DNA of 12,625 nucleotides. Origin: JAQBFJ01 sp032123435. Its GTDB lineage: Bacteria; Verrucomicrobiota; Kiritimatiellia; UBA8416; JAQBFJ01. Shown in pieces: positions 5,837 through 12,625 of the stretch. Position 1 is the first letter of the stretch. Each line of letters begins with the position of its first letter. Under the pieces are notes generated by a model. It searched no databases. It had not been told where the DNA came from and worked only from the letters and a program-made list of their open reading frames with translations. Where the stretch lies: positions 1 through 12,625 of the forward strand of contig JAQBFJ010000111.1 in assembly GCA_032123435.1 (NCBI GenBank), written 5' to 3'. Both the position numbers and the translations under genes were made by a program.

Positions 5837-6571
5837 ATGTTCAAGAAGTTTTTCAACAACATGAAGGCCAATACTCTTGTTGGCATATTTCTGATCATAC
5901 CAATATTTGTCACCATACTGATTTTTAAATTTCTTTTCAACCTGACTATAAGCTGGCTTCCCAAGACCACATTCTCACAATTTCGATCGGAATGGCACAC
6001 GGAAATAATCCTGCATATCCTGACGTTTCTTGCCATGATCGTTGTATTTTACTGCGTTGGATTGCTGACCCGGAACATCATGGGCAAACGCTTGTATCAG
6101 TTAAGCGACAAACTGCTGGCAAGCATACCTTTCGTAAAAGGCATATATCTTTCCGTACGTCAGATAAGTGAATCTCTTTTCACTCAAAGAAATACTCTTT
6201 TCAAGGAAGTTGTTCTTATTGAATACCCGCGCAAAGGTTTGTATTCACTCGCATTTGTAACTTCATTGGCGCCTCCATCGGTTGCCAGGAAAATGTCCGG
6301 CGAGAACGCCAATAATGAATGTGTAAGTCTATTCATATCGACAACGCCAAATCCGACTTCAGGCGTATTCATCCTTGCTGCCAGGAGTGAAATAATTCCG
6401 TTGAAGATGCCTGTTGCACACGCATTAACATTTATAATGTCGGCTGGCGCGGTCGCACCAGGCGAACACGGAGAAATCGCGCCAACACTTCTGGACAAAC
6501 TCGAAGCGTGGCTGGCTCACCGCAATGATTCAAATACGGGAACAACCGATGTTATTCCAGAAACAAAATGA
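5837..6571 (+). CDS. DUF502 family membrane protein
   Basis: This is a 244-residue member of the DUF502 family, widespread membrane proteins of unknown function. Two helices lie near the N terminus: residues 12-36 (LVGIFLIIPIFVTILIFKFL) and 57-77 (ILHILTFLAMIVVFYCVGLL). The usual conserved block LLASIPFVKGIYLSVRQI follows, then FKEVVLIEYPRKGLYSLAFVTS. A soluble beta-rich part contains VSLFISTTPNPTSG and FIMSAGAVAPG. I chose ATG 5837 over the upstream in-frame ATG 5777 because AAAGGAAAG precedes it and because family members begin just before the first helix. The 3' end overlaps mgtE, so the two are probably co-translated. No catalytic residues can be named. Confidence 0.88.
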   Translation: MFKKFFNNMKANTLVGIFLIIPIFVTILIFKFLFNLTISWLPKTTFSQFRSEWHTEIILHILTFLAMIVVFYCVGLLTRNIMGKRLYQLSDKLLASIPFVKGIYLSVRQISESLFTQRNTLFKEVVLIEYPRKGLYSLAFVTSLAPPSVARKMSGENANNECVSLFISTTPNPTSGVFILAARSEIIPLKMPVAHALTFIMSAGAVAPGEHGEIAPTLLDKLEAWLAHRNDSNTGTTDVIPETK

Positions 6572-7916
6572 TGTAAATATACTCGACCTGATTGACGACA
6601 AGCCCAAAGATCAGATCTCGACCATGCTGGCTGAATATCATCCAGCCGATATCGCCGATATCATTAATCACGCGCCGGCTAAAACATACAGATATCTTTT
6701 CTCCCTTGTTACTGATGAATTCAAGCCGGACGTTCTGATCGATCTGGAAGCTGAGGCAAAAGCGGATATTCTAGAATCTCTAAACGATCAGGAAATCTCA
6801 AAGATCCTGGAACGAATGCCGCCTGACGACGCGACTGATTTACTCGGCCATCTGCCTGACGAGCAGACGGGAAAAGTGCTTGACCTGATGAAAGCCGCCG
6901 ACTCCAAAGACGTGCGATTACTCCTGAAATACGGCAGTGACACCGCCGGCGGCATCATGACAACAGAAGTCGTAGCCATGCACGAGAATCAAACCGTAGG
7001 AGAAGCGGTTGATGCCATAGCATATTTTGACACGCATGAGCAGTTCTATAACGTTAATATAGTTGATGCCGCCGGTAAGCTGATAGGATATATCGATGTA
7101 TGGGAACTTCTTCGGGAAAAGAACAAGGCCAGGCCTCTGCGGGAACTCGCTAATACCGATTTTAACGCCGCGCGCGCTGATATGGATCAGGAAGAAGTAG
7201 CGCGCCTGATAAGCAAATATGATTTAACCGTAATACCAGTCGTAAACGCTTCGGGAAAACTTGTCGGCCGAATCACCGCTGATGACGTAATTGACGTCAT
7301 GGAAGAAGAAGCTTCGGAAGATATATTCCGGCTCGCCGGTTCCGATAACGCTGAACTCGATACCGTTTCTCCACTAAAGAGCTGTATAGTAAGATTGCCA
7401 TGGCTTTTCATCACGTTAATGGGCGGATTCGCCACAAGTCTGATTTTAACGAAATTCCTGTCACACGTAGCAGAAATCCTGATACTTGCTGCTTTTGTGC
7501 CTATTGTGCTCGCAATGGGCGGCAATACCGGGATCCAGTCCTCTACGCTGATCGTCAGAGGTCTGGCGGTAGGCACACTGAAAGGCAGAAGCGTCTCACG
7601 CATGATGCTCCGCGAGCTCCTTACGGGAGCGATAATGGGCGGGGTATGCAGTATTGTTATAGGCATATGGGCTCATTTCATGGTGTCGGGCAGTACCGGA
7701 TATTCACCTCTACTTCTTGCCTCCATTGTGGGCCTTGCTCTTTTTACCGCAATGACCTTTGCCGCCGTATTCGGGGCTCTGGTTCCGATAATGCTCAGCA
7801 GGACACGCATTGACCCGGCAGTGGCATCAGGTCCTTTCGTAACAATCTCAAATGATATACTGGCGCTGTTAATCTATTTCGGCGTCACAATCCTGCTCCT
7901 CCATAAATTTTCATGA
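6549..7916 (+). CDS. mgtE: Magnesium transporter MgtE
   Basis: This is a full-length MgtE channel of about 455 residues that imports Mg2+ across the inner membrane and is gated by cytosolic Mg2+. The order is standard. The N domain is a superhelix of helical repeats (LAEYHPADIADIIN through ERMPPDDATDLLGHLPDEQ). A CBS pair follows from SDTAGGIMTTEVV to ADDVIDVMEEEASEDI. The connecting helix and five membrane helices come next, with PWLFITLMGGFATSLIL, the AMGGNTGIQSSTLIVRGL segment and RIDPAVASGPFVTISND, which carries the pore Asp. Acidic residues at the CBS and N-domain faces fit the known Mg2+ sensor. ATG 6549 has GGGA seven bases upstream and gives a normal length. An in-frame ATG at 6525 without a ribosome site is the alternative. 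It overlaps DUF502 by 23 bases and recO by four. Confidence 0.93.
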   Translation: MLFQKQNDVNILDLIDDKPKDQISTMLAEYHPADIADIINHAPAKTYRYLFSLVTDEFKPDVLIDLEAEAKADILESLNDQEISKILERMPPDDATDLLGHLPDEQTGKVLDLMKAADSKDVRLLLKYGSDTAGGIMTTEVVAMHENQTVGEAVDAIAYFDTHEQFYNVNIVDAAGKLIGYIDVWELLREKNKARPLRELANTDFNAARADMDQEEVARLISKYDLTVIPVVNASGKLVGRITADDVIDVMEEEASEDIFRLAGSDNAELDTVSPLKSCIVRLPWLFITLMGGFATSLILTKFLSHVAEILILAAFVPIVLAMGGNTGIQSSTLIVRGLAVGTLKGRSVSRMMLRELLTGAIMGGVCSIVIGIWAHFMVSGSTGYSPLLLASIVGLALFTAMTFAAVFGALVPIMLSRTRIDPAVASGPFVTISNDILALLIYFGVTILLLHKFS

Positions 7917-8698
7917 TTACAAAAACACAAGCTTTAGCTCTGAGAATAACACCTTTTTCCAGGACCTCGCATATTGTCACATGGCTCACGTCCGAACACG
8001 GAAAAGTGGGCACAATCATAAAAGGTGCATGCAGGCCCAAAAGCTTATTTCTGGGTCAGTACGATCTGTTCGACACCTGCGAGCTCCTTTATTATACCAG
8101 AGAACGAAATGGCCTTCATATCGCGAAGGAATGTTCTTCTATTATACTGCGCCGCCATTTCAAGGCAGACTGGCGCTCTGCTTCGTGCGCTTCATATATA
8201 TGCGATATGCTGTCGAAGCTTACTCTGCACGGCGATGCTCAACCAGAATTTTACAGGCTCGCGAACATGATCCTTGATCTTTTGTCCGAACATCCATTTA
8301 AACCGCAGATCATTTTTTGGTTTGAACTTAAAATATTGACATTATCCGGTGTCGCGCCATCCTTGCAGAAATGCACAAGCTGTGGATGCACGCTTTCTTC
8401 TTTCTCTTCCTTTTCAGCCGCCAAAGGCGGTATTTTATGCCCCAACTGCAATGACGGCACCGGCATTTATGTACCGCCCAATATCCTGGCTATGCTCAAA
8501 ACATGGCAAAACACATCACCACGCACCTGCTACAACACAAAATGTTCTTTAAATCAATTGCTTGATTTCCACAGGATTCTTGGTAAATTCTTGGAATATC
8601 ACCTTGATATCTTACCGGACAGCCGGAATATCGCGTTTGAAATGACCATACGTCCGTTCAAATGCCGGCCGCAAAAAGCAGCTGAAGAACTTGGTTAA
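7913..8698 (+). CDS. recO: DNA repair protein RecO
   Basis: This 261-residue RecO is the recombination mediator that loads RecA on SSB-coated gaps with RecR and anneals strands. The N-terminal OB fold (1-80) has the typical ITKTQALALRITPFSRTSHI and LTSEHGKVGTIIKGACRPKS. The helical middle includes IIFWFELKILTLSGVAPSL. A zinc finger is present with C154-x-x-C157 and C176-x-x-C179 (KCTSCG and LCPNCN). Length is close to the family norm. Start and mgtE stop share ATGA, so translation is coupled. The alignment of a repair gene with a Mg2+ transporter is positional; I see no functional link. Confidence 0.92.
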   Translation: MITKTQALALRITPFSRTSHIVTWLTSEHGKVGTIIKGACRPKSLFLGQYDLFDTCELLYYTRERNGLHIAKECSSIILRRHFKADWRSASCASYICDMLSKLTLHGDAQPEFYRLANMILDLLSEHPFKPQIIFWFELKILTLSGVAPSLQKCTSCGCTLSSFSSFSAAKGGILCPNCNDGTGIYVPPNILAMLKTWQNTSPRTCYNTKCSLNQLLDFHRILGKFLEYHLDILPDSRNIAFEMTIRPFKCRPQKAAEELG

Positions 8699-8723
8699 CA
8701 TAAGAAAGTTACGGAGAAACTCA

Positions 8724-9806
8724 ATGACAAGAAAGATCATGTTCCTGTTGATGGCATTATCACTTATCGTCGGCTGTTCAAAAGAAAACAATAAAGCAGG
8801 CGAAACGGCTCCTGGCTCCGGCGGTGCCGATATATCATCTATATTACCCGAAACTGGGATAGATTCCCATGGGTTGGATCCAACAGCCGTACTGGTCGAA
8901 GTCGATGGTGTAAAGCTCACTTCCGCCGACACGGAACTTGAACTTGAATACCGGATCGCATCCATTAAGGATCGGTTAACGCCAGACAGGCTTGCCGCCG
9001 CAAGGGATCAGGTTCGCAGAACTATTGTCGAACAGTTCATAATGAAACAGTTACTGCTGAATGAAGCTAATCGCCTGGACATTACGGTTACTAAAGAAGA
9101 TGAAGAAAAAGCATTTGAACAGATAAAAGACAACCTGCCTCCCGGCATGACGCTTGAGCAGGTCATGAAAGAAAGCCCTATCGGCGAAGAAAGAATGCAC
9201 GAGGAAGTAATAACGGGTATTAAGATCAACAAGCTTTTTGAGCAACGCATTCCGTCGGAAGAAATTATCTCAGAAGAAGAGATCGCTTCCTTCCACGAAC
9301 AATATAAAGACAGCATGACTTCGCCTGAAACCGTACATGCCCGACATATACTCGTCTCGATACAAGCCGACGATACCGAAGAAACAAAAGCTGAAAAGCG
9401 GAAAATCGCCGAGATGGTACAAAATGAGCTTGTAAATGGAGGCGATTTCACGGAACTGGCAAAGCAATATTCCGATTGTCCCAGCAAGGAAAAAGGCGGA
9501 GACCTGGGAACTTTTCCTCGTGACAGAATGGTGGCAGAATTTTCAGAAGCGGCGTTCAGTCAGGAACTTAACGCGATCGGTCCGATAGTAGAAACAAAGT
9601 ATGGATATCATATTATCCAGACACTGGAACACAACGAAGCTGAGAACTTTTCCCGCGAACGTATTGAAGAACTTTTGAAAAACAACAAACAGCAGGTTGC
9701 CATGCGGGAATTTATCGAGGATTTGAAAAGCAAGGCTAAGATCAATTATGGCCCTGGTGTAATGCCGCCTCCGCCGATCAACATGCCCATGGGAATGGAC
9801 AACTGA
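8724..9806 (+). CDS. Lipoprotein peptidyl-prolyl isomerase, SurA/PpiC (parvulin) type
   Basis: This 360-residue envelope foldase has a signal peptide with lipobox LIVGC, giving lipid-modified C18 followed by Ser, which by the E. coli +2 rule favours the outer membrane. A Gly/Ser-rich linker (19-50) precedes a SurA-like N-terminal helical domain (about 55-200), with VLVEVDGVKLTSADTELEL and an acidic helix run EEKAFEQIKDNLPPG. One parvulin domain (201-302) follows with HARHILVSI, the central GGDFTELAKQYSDCPSKEKG and GGDLGTF, and the closing IVETKYGYHIIQ. Role by family: cis/trans prolyl isomerisation and chaperoning of exported proteins. The tail is PPPPINMPMGMDN, an unusual Pro/Met end. I chose ATG 8724 (CGGAG eight bases upstream) over 8691, which overlaps recO and would extend ahead of the signal peptide. 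It is the last gene of the operon. Confidence 0.9.
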   Translation: MTRKIMFLLMALSLIVGCSKENNKAGETAPGSGGADISSILPETGIDSHGLDPTAVLVEVDGVKLTSADTELELEYRIASIKDRLTPDRLAAARDQVRRTIVEQFIMKQLLLNEANRLDITVTKEDEEKAFEQIKDNLPPGMTLEQVMKESPIGEERMHEEVITGIKINKLFEQRIPSEEIISEEEIASFHEQYKDSMTSPETVHARHILVSIQADDTEETKAEKRKIAEMVQNELVNGGDFTELAKQYSDCPSKEKGGDLGTFPRDRMVAEFSEAAFSQELNAIGPIVETKYGYHIIQTLEHNEAENFSRERIEELLKNNKQQVAMREFIEDLKSKAKINYGPGVMPPPPINMPMGMDN

Positions 9807-9815
9807 TCGATATAA

Positions 9816-9836
9816 TCGGCTGATAACAGCGATTTT
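9816..9836 (+). terminator. Possible intrinsic terminator after the PpiC gene
   Basis: TCGGCTG and CAGCGA pair with one bulged G around the loop ATAA, followed by TTTT (9833-9836), ten bases past the stop codon. The stem is short, so strength is doubtful. The minus strand has only a weak T-rich stretch after it. A second hairpin without a T-run lies at 9845-9869 (GCCTGC with GCAGGC). The 93-bp gap between the converging genes holds nothing else. Confidence 0.4.
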
Positions 9837-9899
9837 ACCACCCAGCCTGCAGCGCTTGAAGCCGCAGGCAATGCGGGCAGGTGAGTTCTTCCCTTCGCG

Positions 9900-10934
9900 T
9901 CAGACATTAAAGCGGAAATGGCAGATATCGCCATCCTGGATTATATAATCTTTCCCTTTAACCTGTGTTTTACCGTGTTCTTTGACCGCGCTCTCGCTCC
10001 CGGCCGCCATCAAATCATCGTACCCGAAAATCTCCACGCGAATAAAGCCACGCGCTATGTCGCTATGTATCTTACCGGCGGCGACCAATGCCGTCGTTCC
10101 CTTTTGAATGGTCCAGGCTCGAACCTCATCACTGCCTATGGTATAGAAAGCCATAAGCCCGAGCGCATCATAAGCCGCCCTGTTCATCCTGTCGGCGCCT
10201 GAGGATGTAAGGCCAAGGTCCTTGAGATATTCCCTGCGCTCTGTTTCATCCGATATATCGGCTATTTCTTTTTCTATACTGCACGCCACGGTAAAGGGAT
10301 CTGTCCCGCTATCTTTTACGTCCTTCTCGTCAACATTATATGTCCACATAACGGGCTTAAGCGTAAGCAGTCCGAGGCTTCTGACTATTCGTTCCTCCTG
10401 TTCATTCAACCCAATTTCCTTGAGCCACTTTTCCGTTTCAATCGTTTCCTTGCATTTTATCAGAGCCTTTTCTTCAAGCACCTGTGCCGGAGTCTGCCCT
10501 GCCTTCTTCTCACGGACAATCCTGTCCAGTCTTGTCTCTACAAGTTCCAAGTCAGCCAGAAGCAGTTCTGATTCTAAATTTAAACGATCACGCCTCGTAT
10601 CCACAGATCCGCAGGGATGATACACGCTTTCACTTGTAAAAGATCTTACCACCATGCACAACAGATCAGACCGTCTTGCTTCTTCAAGCCATTTACGTTT
10701 GCCCACTCCTGTTCCGATTTCCATGTCAGGACATAATGCAAAGGCTGTTTCCGCGTATTTAATTTTCTCCGGCTTAACGATAGCCGCCATATCATCAACA
10801 CGCGGATCACGCACTGCGGCCATACCCTCTATGGATTCATCCTCTTTTCTAGCGTCAGAAACATGTCTTCCGGTTAAAAGAGAAAAGAGAGTTCGCTTAC
10901 CTGATTGTGCAAGCCCGAGCAAGGCTATTTTCAT
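9900..10934 (-). CDS. Divergent YchF/Obg-family GTPase-like protein (DUF933, TGS-like C terminus), degenerate nucleotide motifs
   Basis: This 344-residue relative of YchF is slightly shorter than the usual 363. The C-terminal TGS-like DUF933 domain (about 260-344) is nearly canonical: EVRAWTIQKGTTALVAAGKIH, RGFIRVEIFGYDDL, GKDYIIQDGDICHFRFNV. The G domain is eroded. The P-loop reads G7-LAQSG-K13-R14-T15, with Arg where the Mg2+-binding Ser/Thr belongs. The G3 DxxG motif is missing (LCPDMEIGTG), while G4 NVDE (200-203) remains. A long charged helical pair (118-170) matches the YchF coiled-coil. This may be a paralogue acting through its coiled coil and TGS surface rather than by hydrolysis; a true ychF presumably lies elsewhere. 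AAGGGTG precedes the start by about five bases. It follows the MORN gene by 76 bp, most of it an inverted repeat, and converges on the large operon. Confidence 0.85.
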   Translation of the reverse strand: MKIALLGLAQSGKRTLFSLLTGRHVSDARKEDESIEGMAAVRDPRVDDMAAIVKPEKIKYAETAFALCPDMEIGTGVGKRKWLEEARRSDLLCMVVRSFTSESVYHPCGSVDTRRDRLNLESELLLADLELVETRLDRIVREKKAGQTPAQVLEEKALIKCKETIETEKWLKEIGLNEQEERIVRSLGLLTLKPVMWTYNVDEKDVKDSGTDPFTVACSIEKEIADISDETERREYLKDLGLTSSGADRMNRAAYDALGLMAFYTIGSDEVRAWTIQKGTTALVAAGKIHSDIARGFIRVEIFGYDDLMAAGSESAVKEHGKTQVKGKDYIIQDGDICHFRFNV

Positions 10935-10951
10935 GATTACACCCTTAACCC

Positions 10952-11004
10952 TAATGTTTCATGAGTACATTACGACATCGCAGCAGGTCACTCATGAAAC
11001 ATTA
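10952..11004. repeat. Perfect 15-bp inverted repeat filling the MORN-YchF intergenic gap
   Basis: TAATGTTTCATGAGT (10952-10966) and ACTCATGAAACATTA (10990-11004) are exact reverse complements separated by 23 bases. The structure takes 53 of the 76 intergenic bases and starts six bases after the MORN stop. No T-run follows on the minus strand, so it is not a textbook terminator. It may be an mRNA-stabilising or attenuating stem, an operator for a dimeric regulator, or a REP-like element. Confidence 0.8.
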
Positions 11005-11010
11005 AGGCTT

Positions 11011-12441
11011 TTAGCTTTCGGCCCGCACGAACTTGTCGGCTTGCCACAACCCCTTTATACGCTTGCCGTTGGGATAAACATACACGCCTGTCCCATCTTT
11101 TTTTCCATCCACGAAATCACCGATATACTCAGCACCATCCCCGTACACATAACGCCCTTTGCCGTGCCGTTTTCCGTTTAAAAACTCACCAATGTATTTT
11201 GAGCCGTCGGCAAAACTGTAAGTGCCGCTACCGTTCCGGAAATCATCAGAGAATCCGCCCTTGTAAACATCGCCGTTTTGAAAAGAAAACTGGCCGTTGC
11301 CGTGCTTCATGCCGTTTTTAAAATCCCCTATATACTTATTGCCATTCTCGCACCACAATGTTCCCTTCCCGTTCATCATGCCATCGCCAATATCGCCAAC
11401 ATACTTATCACCATTACGGAATTCCAGAGTTCCTTTTCCTGACATCATATCGTTTACGAACTCGCCAATATATTTATCGCCATTCTTATGTGTAAACGTG
11501 CCTCTGCCGTGTTTCAGGCCATTGTCAAATTCACCTTCGTACTTATCGCCGTTAGCGTAGTAGTACACGCCCCATCCATGACACAAGCCGTTGCGAAATT
11601 CACCTTCATATTTTTCCCCATTGGGAAACATTAACAACGAGGAAGCATCGTCTTTTTTTCCTGACGATGTACTGGAATCAGCGTCGGAACGCGCATTTTC
11701 CGTTACAGTATCGGCAATATTGTCGTCGAATTCACCGGTGTCTATTGAGATGTTATTTTCGTTTTCAGATGTCGATCGCTCGGTTGGCTCGGTATTTATT
11801 TCGTCCGCAAGCGGAATCTCGGCACTGGCCGGCAAAGCAGCGCTGGGCATATCCAGGGACGCTAACAATTTCTCATATTTCTCTTTTGTAGCCTTCAGCT
11901 CATTCTCCGTCGCAACCGCTTTATCACGAATGTCTTTTAACTGTGCCTGCAGATTCATTATGGCCATTTCTTCATCTTTACTAGTAGAAGAAATCCATTT
12001 ACTGAACCTTTCCAAATTAGTTCTTAAGATTCTGTCCTTCTTGCTTCTTTCACTTTCCGCACTTTCCACAAGAACCTTGATTTGTTCATTTCCTTCTGTG
12101 ACTTTGCCCATCTTATTGAGTATACCGTCAACTTCAGCCGCATAAACGGCCGTCTGGGCCTGCACACCGTGAGCAATATCGGTTGCCTTTCCGACATTAC
12201 GGAGAACAAATATGCTCACGGACACGAACATGGTCAGAACCAGGAAAACCGTGAGCAGGAATATGCCGCTGATCCATAGTAATGCTCTCCTGTTGCGGTT
12301 TCGTTCCGTTTCAACATAACGCTGTACCAGCGCCATTGAAACAACGGGGTCAAGAACTCTTGGCAGAGCATGCCCCTCAGGAGTGGTCAGCACTCCTTCA
12401 TCCGCGTAGGAATTATCGTGTTCATGATGCGCCTGGGTCAT
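11011..12441 (-). CDS. Membrane-anchored coiled-coil protein with eight MORN repeats
   Basis: This 476-residue protein has clear modules and no assigned function. Residues 1-52 are hydrophilic and His-rich near the start, ending in the basic ETERNRNRR. One long hydrophobic helix follows (53-81, LLWISGIFLLTVFLVLTMFV). Residues about 85-195 are heptad-like and charged, a likely coiled coil. Residues 196-268 are an acidic Ser/Thr/Asn/Asp linker. Residues 270-467 hold eight MORN repeats of about 23 residues (pattern KYxGEFxNGxxHGxGTxxxxNGD) plus a partial ninth. The positive-inside rule puts the basic N terminus in the cytoplasm and the MORN part outside, which is inference. MORN repeats elsewhere bind lipids or proteins and mark membrane sites. 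The ATG is preceded by CAGG about nine bases upstream, a modest ribosome site. An unidentified gene ends 43 bp upstream in the same direction. Confidence 0.88.
   Translation of the reverse strand: MTQAHHEHDNSYADEGVLTTPEGHALPRVLDPVVSMALVQRYVETERNRNRRALLWISGIFLLTVFLVLTMFVSVSIFVLRNVGKATDIAHGVQAQTAVYAAEVDGILNKMGKVTEGNEQIKVLVESAESERSKKDRILRTNLERFSKWISSTSKDEEMAIMNLQAQLKDIRDKAVATENELKATKEKYEKLLASLDMPSAALPASAEIPLADEINTEPTERSTSENENNISIDTGEFDDNIADTVTENARSDADSSTSSGKKDDASSLLMFPNGEKYEGEFRNGLCHGWGVYYYANGDKYEGEFDNGLKHGRGTFTHKNGDKYIGEFVNDMMSGKGTLEFRNGDKYVGDIGDGMMNGKGTLWCENGNKYIGDFKNGMKHGNGQFSFQNGDVYKGGFSDDFRNGSGTYSFADGSKYIGEFLNGKRHGKGRYVYGDGAEYIGDFVDGKKDGTGVYVYPNGKRIKGLWQADKFVRAES
11041..11640 (-). repeat. 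Degenerate tandem 69-bp repeats coding for MORN units
   Basis: Eight successive units of about 23 codons, each carrying a Lys/Glu-Tyr-x-Gly-Asp/Glu core and an Asn/Asp-Gly turn, give a 69-bp period. Units are diverged at the DNA level, so they are old rather than a recent expansion. Confidence 0.75.
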
Positions 12442-12484
12442 TAATTCAGCCTGCTACAAAAGTTAATAACTTCACGAGTTCCTA

Positions 12485-12625
12485 TCAGTTTGCGGGCAGG
12501 GGCTCTTCTTCCTTTTCCAGCATTACTACTTTGCTCAATAACATTGATCCGGCAACCTGTTTATCCTTTCCCGGACCTAAGGTCAACCATGAAACAGTCA
12601 TCAAGCCCGGCTCTGCCTGTACAGA
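12485..12625 (-). CDS. Unidentified protein, C-terminal 46 residues only
   Basis: An open frame enters from the right edge and ends in TGA at 12485-12487. The visible part reads SVQAEPGLMTVSWLTLGPG, then DKQVAGSMLLSKVVMLEKEEEPLPAN. Its even composition and fit with the same-strand gene 43 bp downstream suggest a real gene forming an operon with the MORN gene. I cannot assign a family from so short a tail. Confidence 0.55.
   Translation of the reverse strand, partial: SVQAEPGLMTVSWLTLGPGKDKQVAGSMLLSKVVMLEKEEEPLPAN

Noticed and set aside
7281..7300. Short palindrome ATGACGT/ACGTCAT inside mgtE
   Set aside because: Seven base pairs in coding sequence is within chance expectation and no regulatory context is visible.
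9800..9902. Minus-strand frame with a CPHC pair after the YchF-like stop, like a zinc-ribbon fragment
   Set aside because: It has a stop just upstream and no start codon, and the YchF-like protein already ends in its canonical HFRFNV tail, so the Cys pair is probably chance.

Overview
The window looks like a bacterial chromosome of moderate GC content. It encodes a tRNA with an encoded CCA tail, good Shine-Dalgarno sites in front of several genes, and a compact housekeeping operon (PgpH-like HD phosphohydrolase, YbeY, DUF502, MgtE, RecO, PpiC lipoprotein). A diderm envelope is suggested by the lipobox foldase. A divergent YchF paralogue, a membrane-anchored MORN protein and the style of the tyrosine recombinase would fit the PVC superphylum (Lentisphaerota, Kiritimatiellota or Verrucomicrobiota). 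This placement is a guess from gene content, not a demonstrated assignment.

Region 1 (1 to about 2162) looks like one end of an integrated mobile element. A tRNA-Thr(CGT) gene lies on the minus strand at 2163-2238. An intact tyrosine recombinase gene starts 170 bp beyond its 3' end and is read away from it. Beyond the recombinase come a promoter, a 53-codon orphan frame and the first 126 codons of an Mrr-like PD-(D/E)XK nuclease with an N-terminal hydrophobic segment. The other attachment site must lie outside the window, to the left.

Region 2 (2239-3780) holds the tRNA promoter, holA (DNA polymerase III delta subunit, minus strand) and the divergent promoter region. A 48-codon frame with its own Shine-Dalgarno site overlaps the holA start, and holA itself has no visible Shine-Dalgarno site.

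Region 3 (3723-9836) is one rightward operon of six genes with overlapping or near-contact junctions. They cover second-messenger hydrolysis, 16S rRNA maturation, a small membrane protein, Mg2+ transport, recombination repair and envelope protein folding. A weak hairpin follows the last gene.

Region 4 (9837-12625) is read leftward. It holds the 3' end of an unidentified gene, then a membrane-anchored MORN-repeat protein, a perfect 15-bp inverted repeat filling most of the next gap, and a degenerate YchF-family protein that converges on the big operon.

I found no CRISPR array and no complete insertion sequence. The least ordinary parts are the tRNA-linked element with its repeat-flanked integrase promoter, the possibly exported Mrr-like nuclease, the uORF over holA, the degenerate GTPase and the MORN protein. 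None of these can be claimed as a new system from sequence alone.
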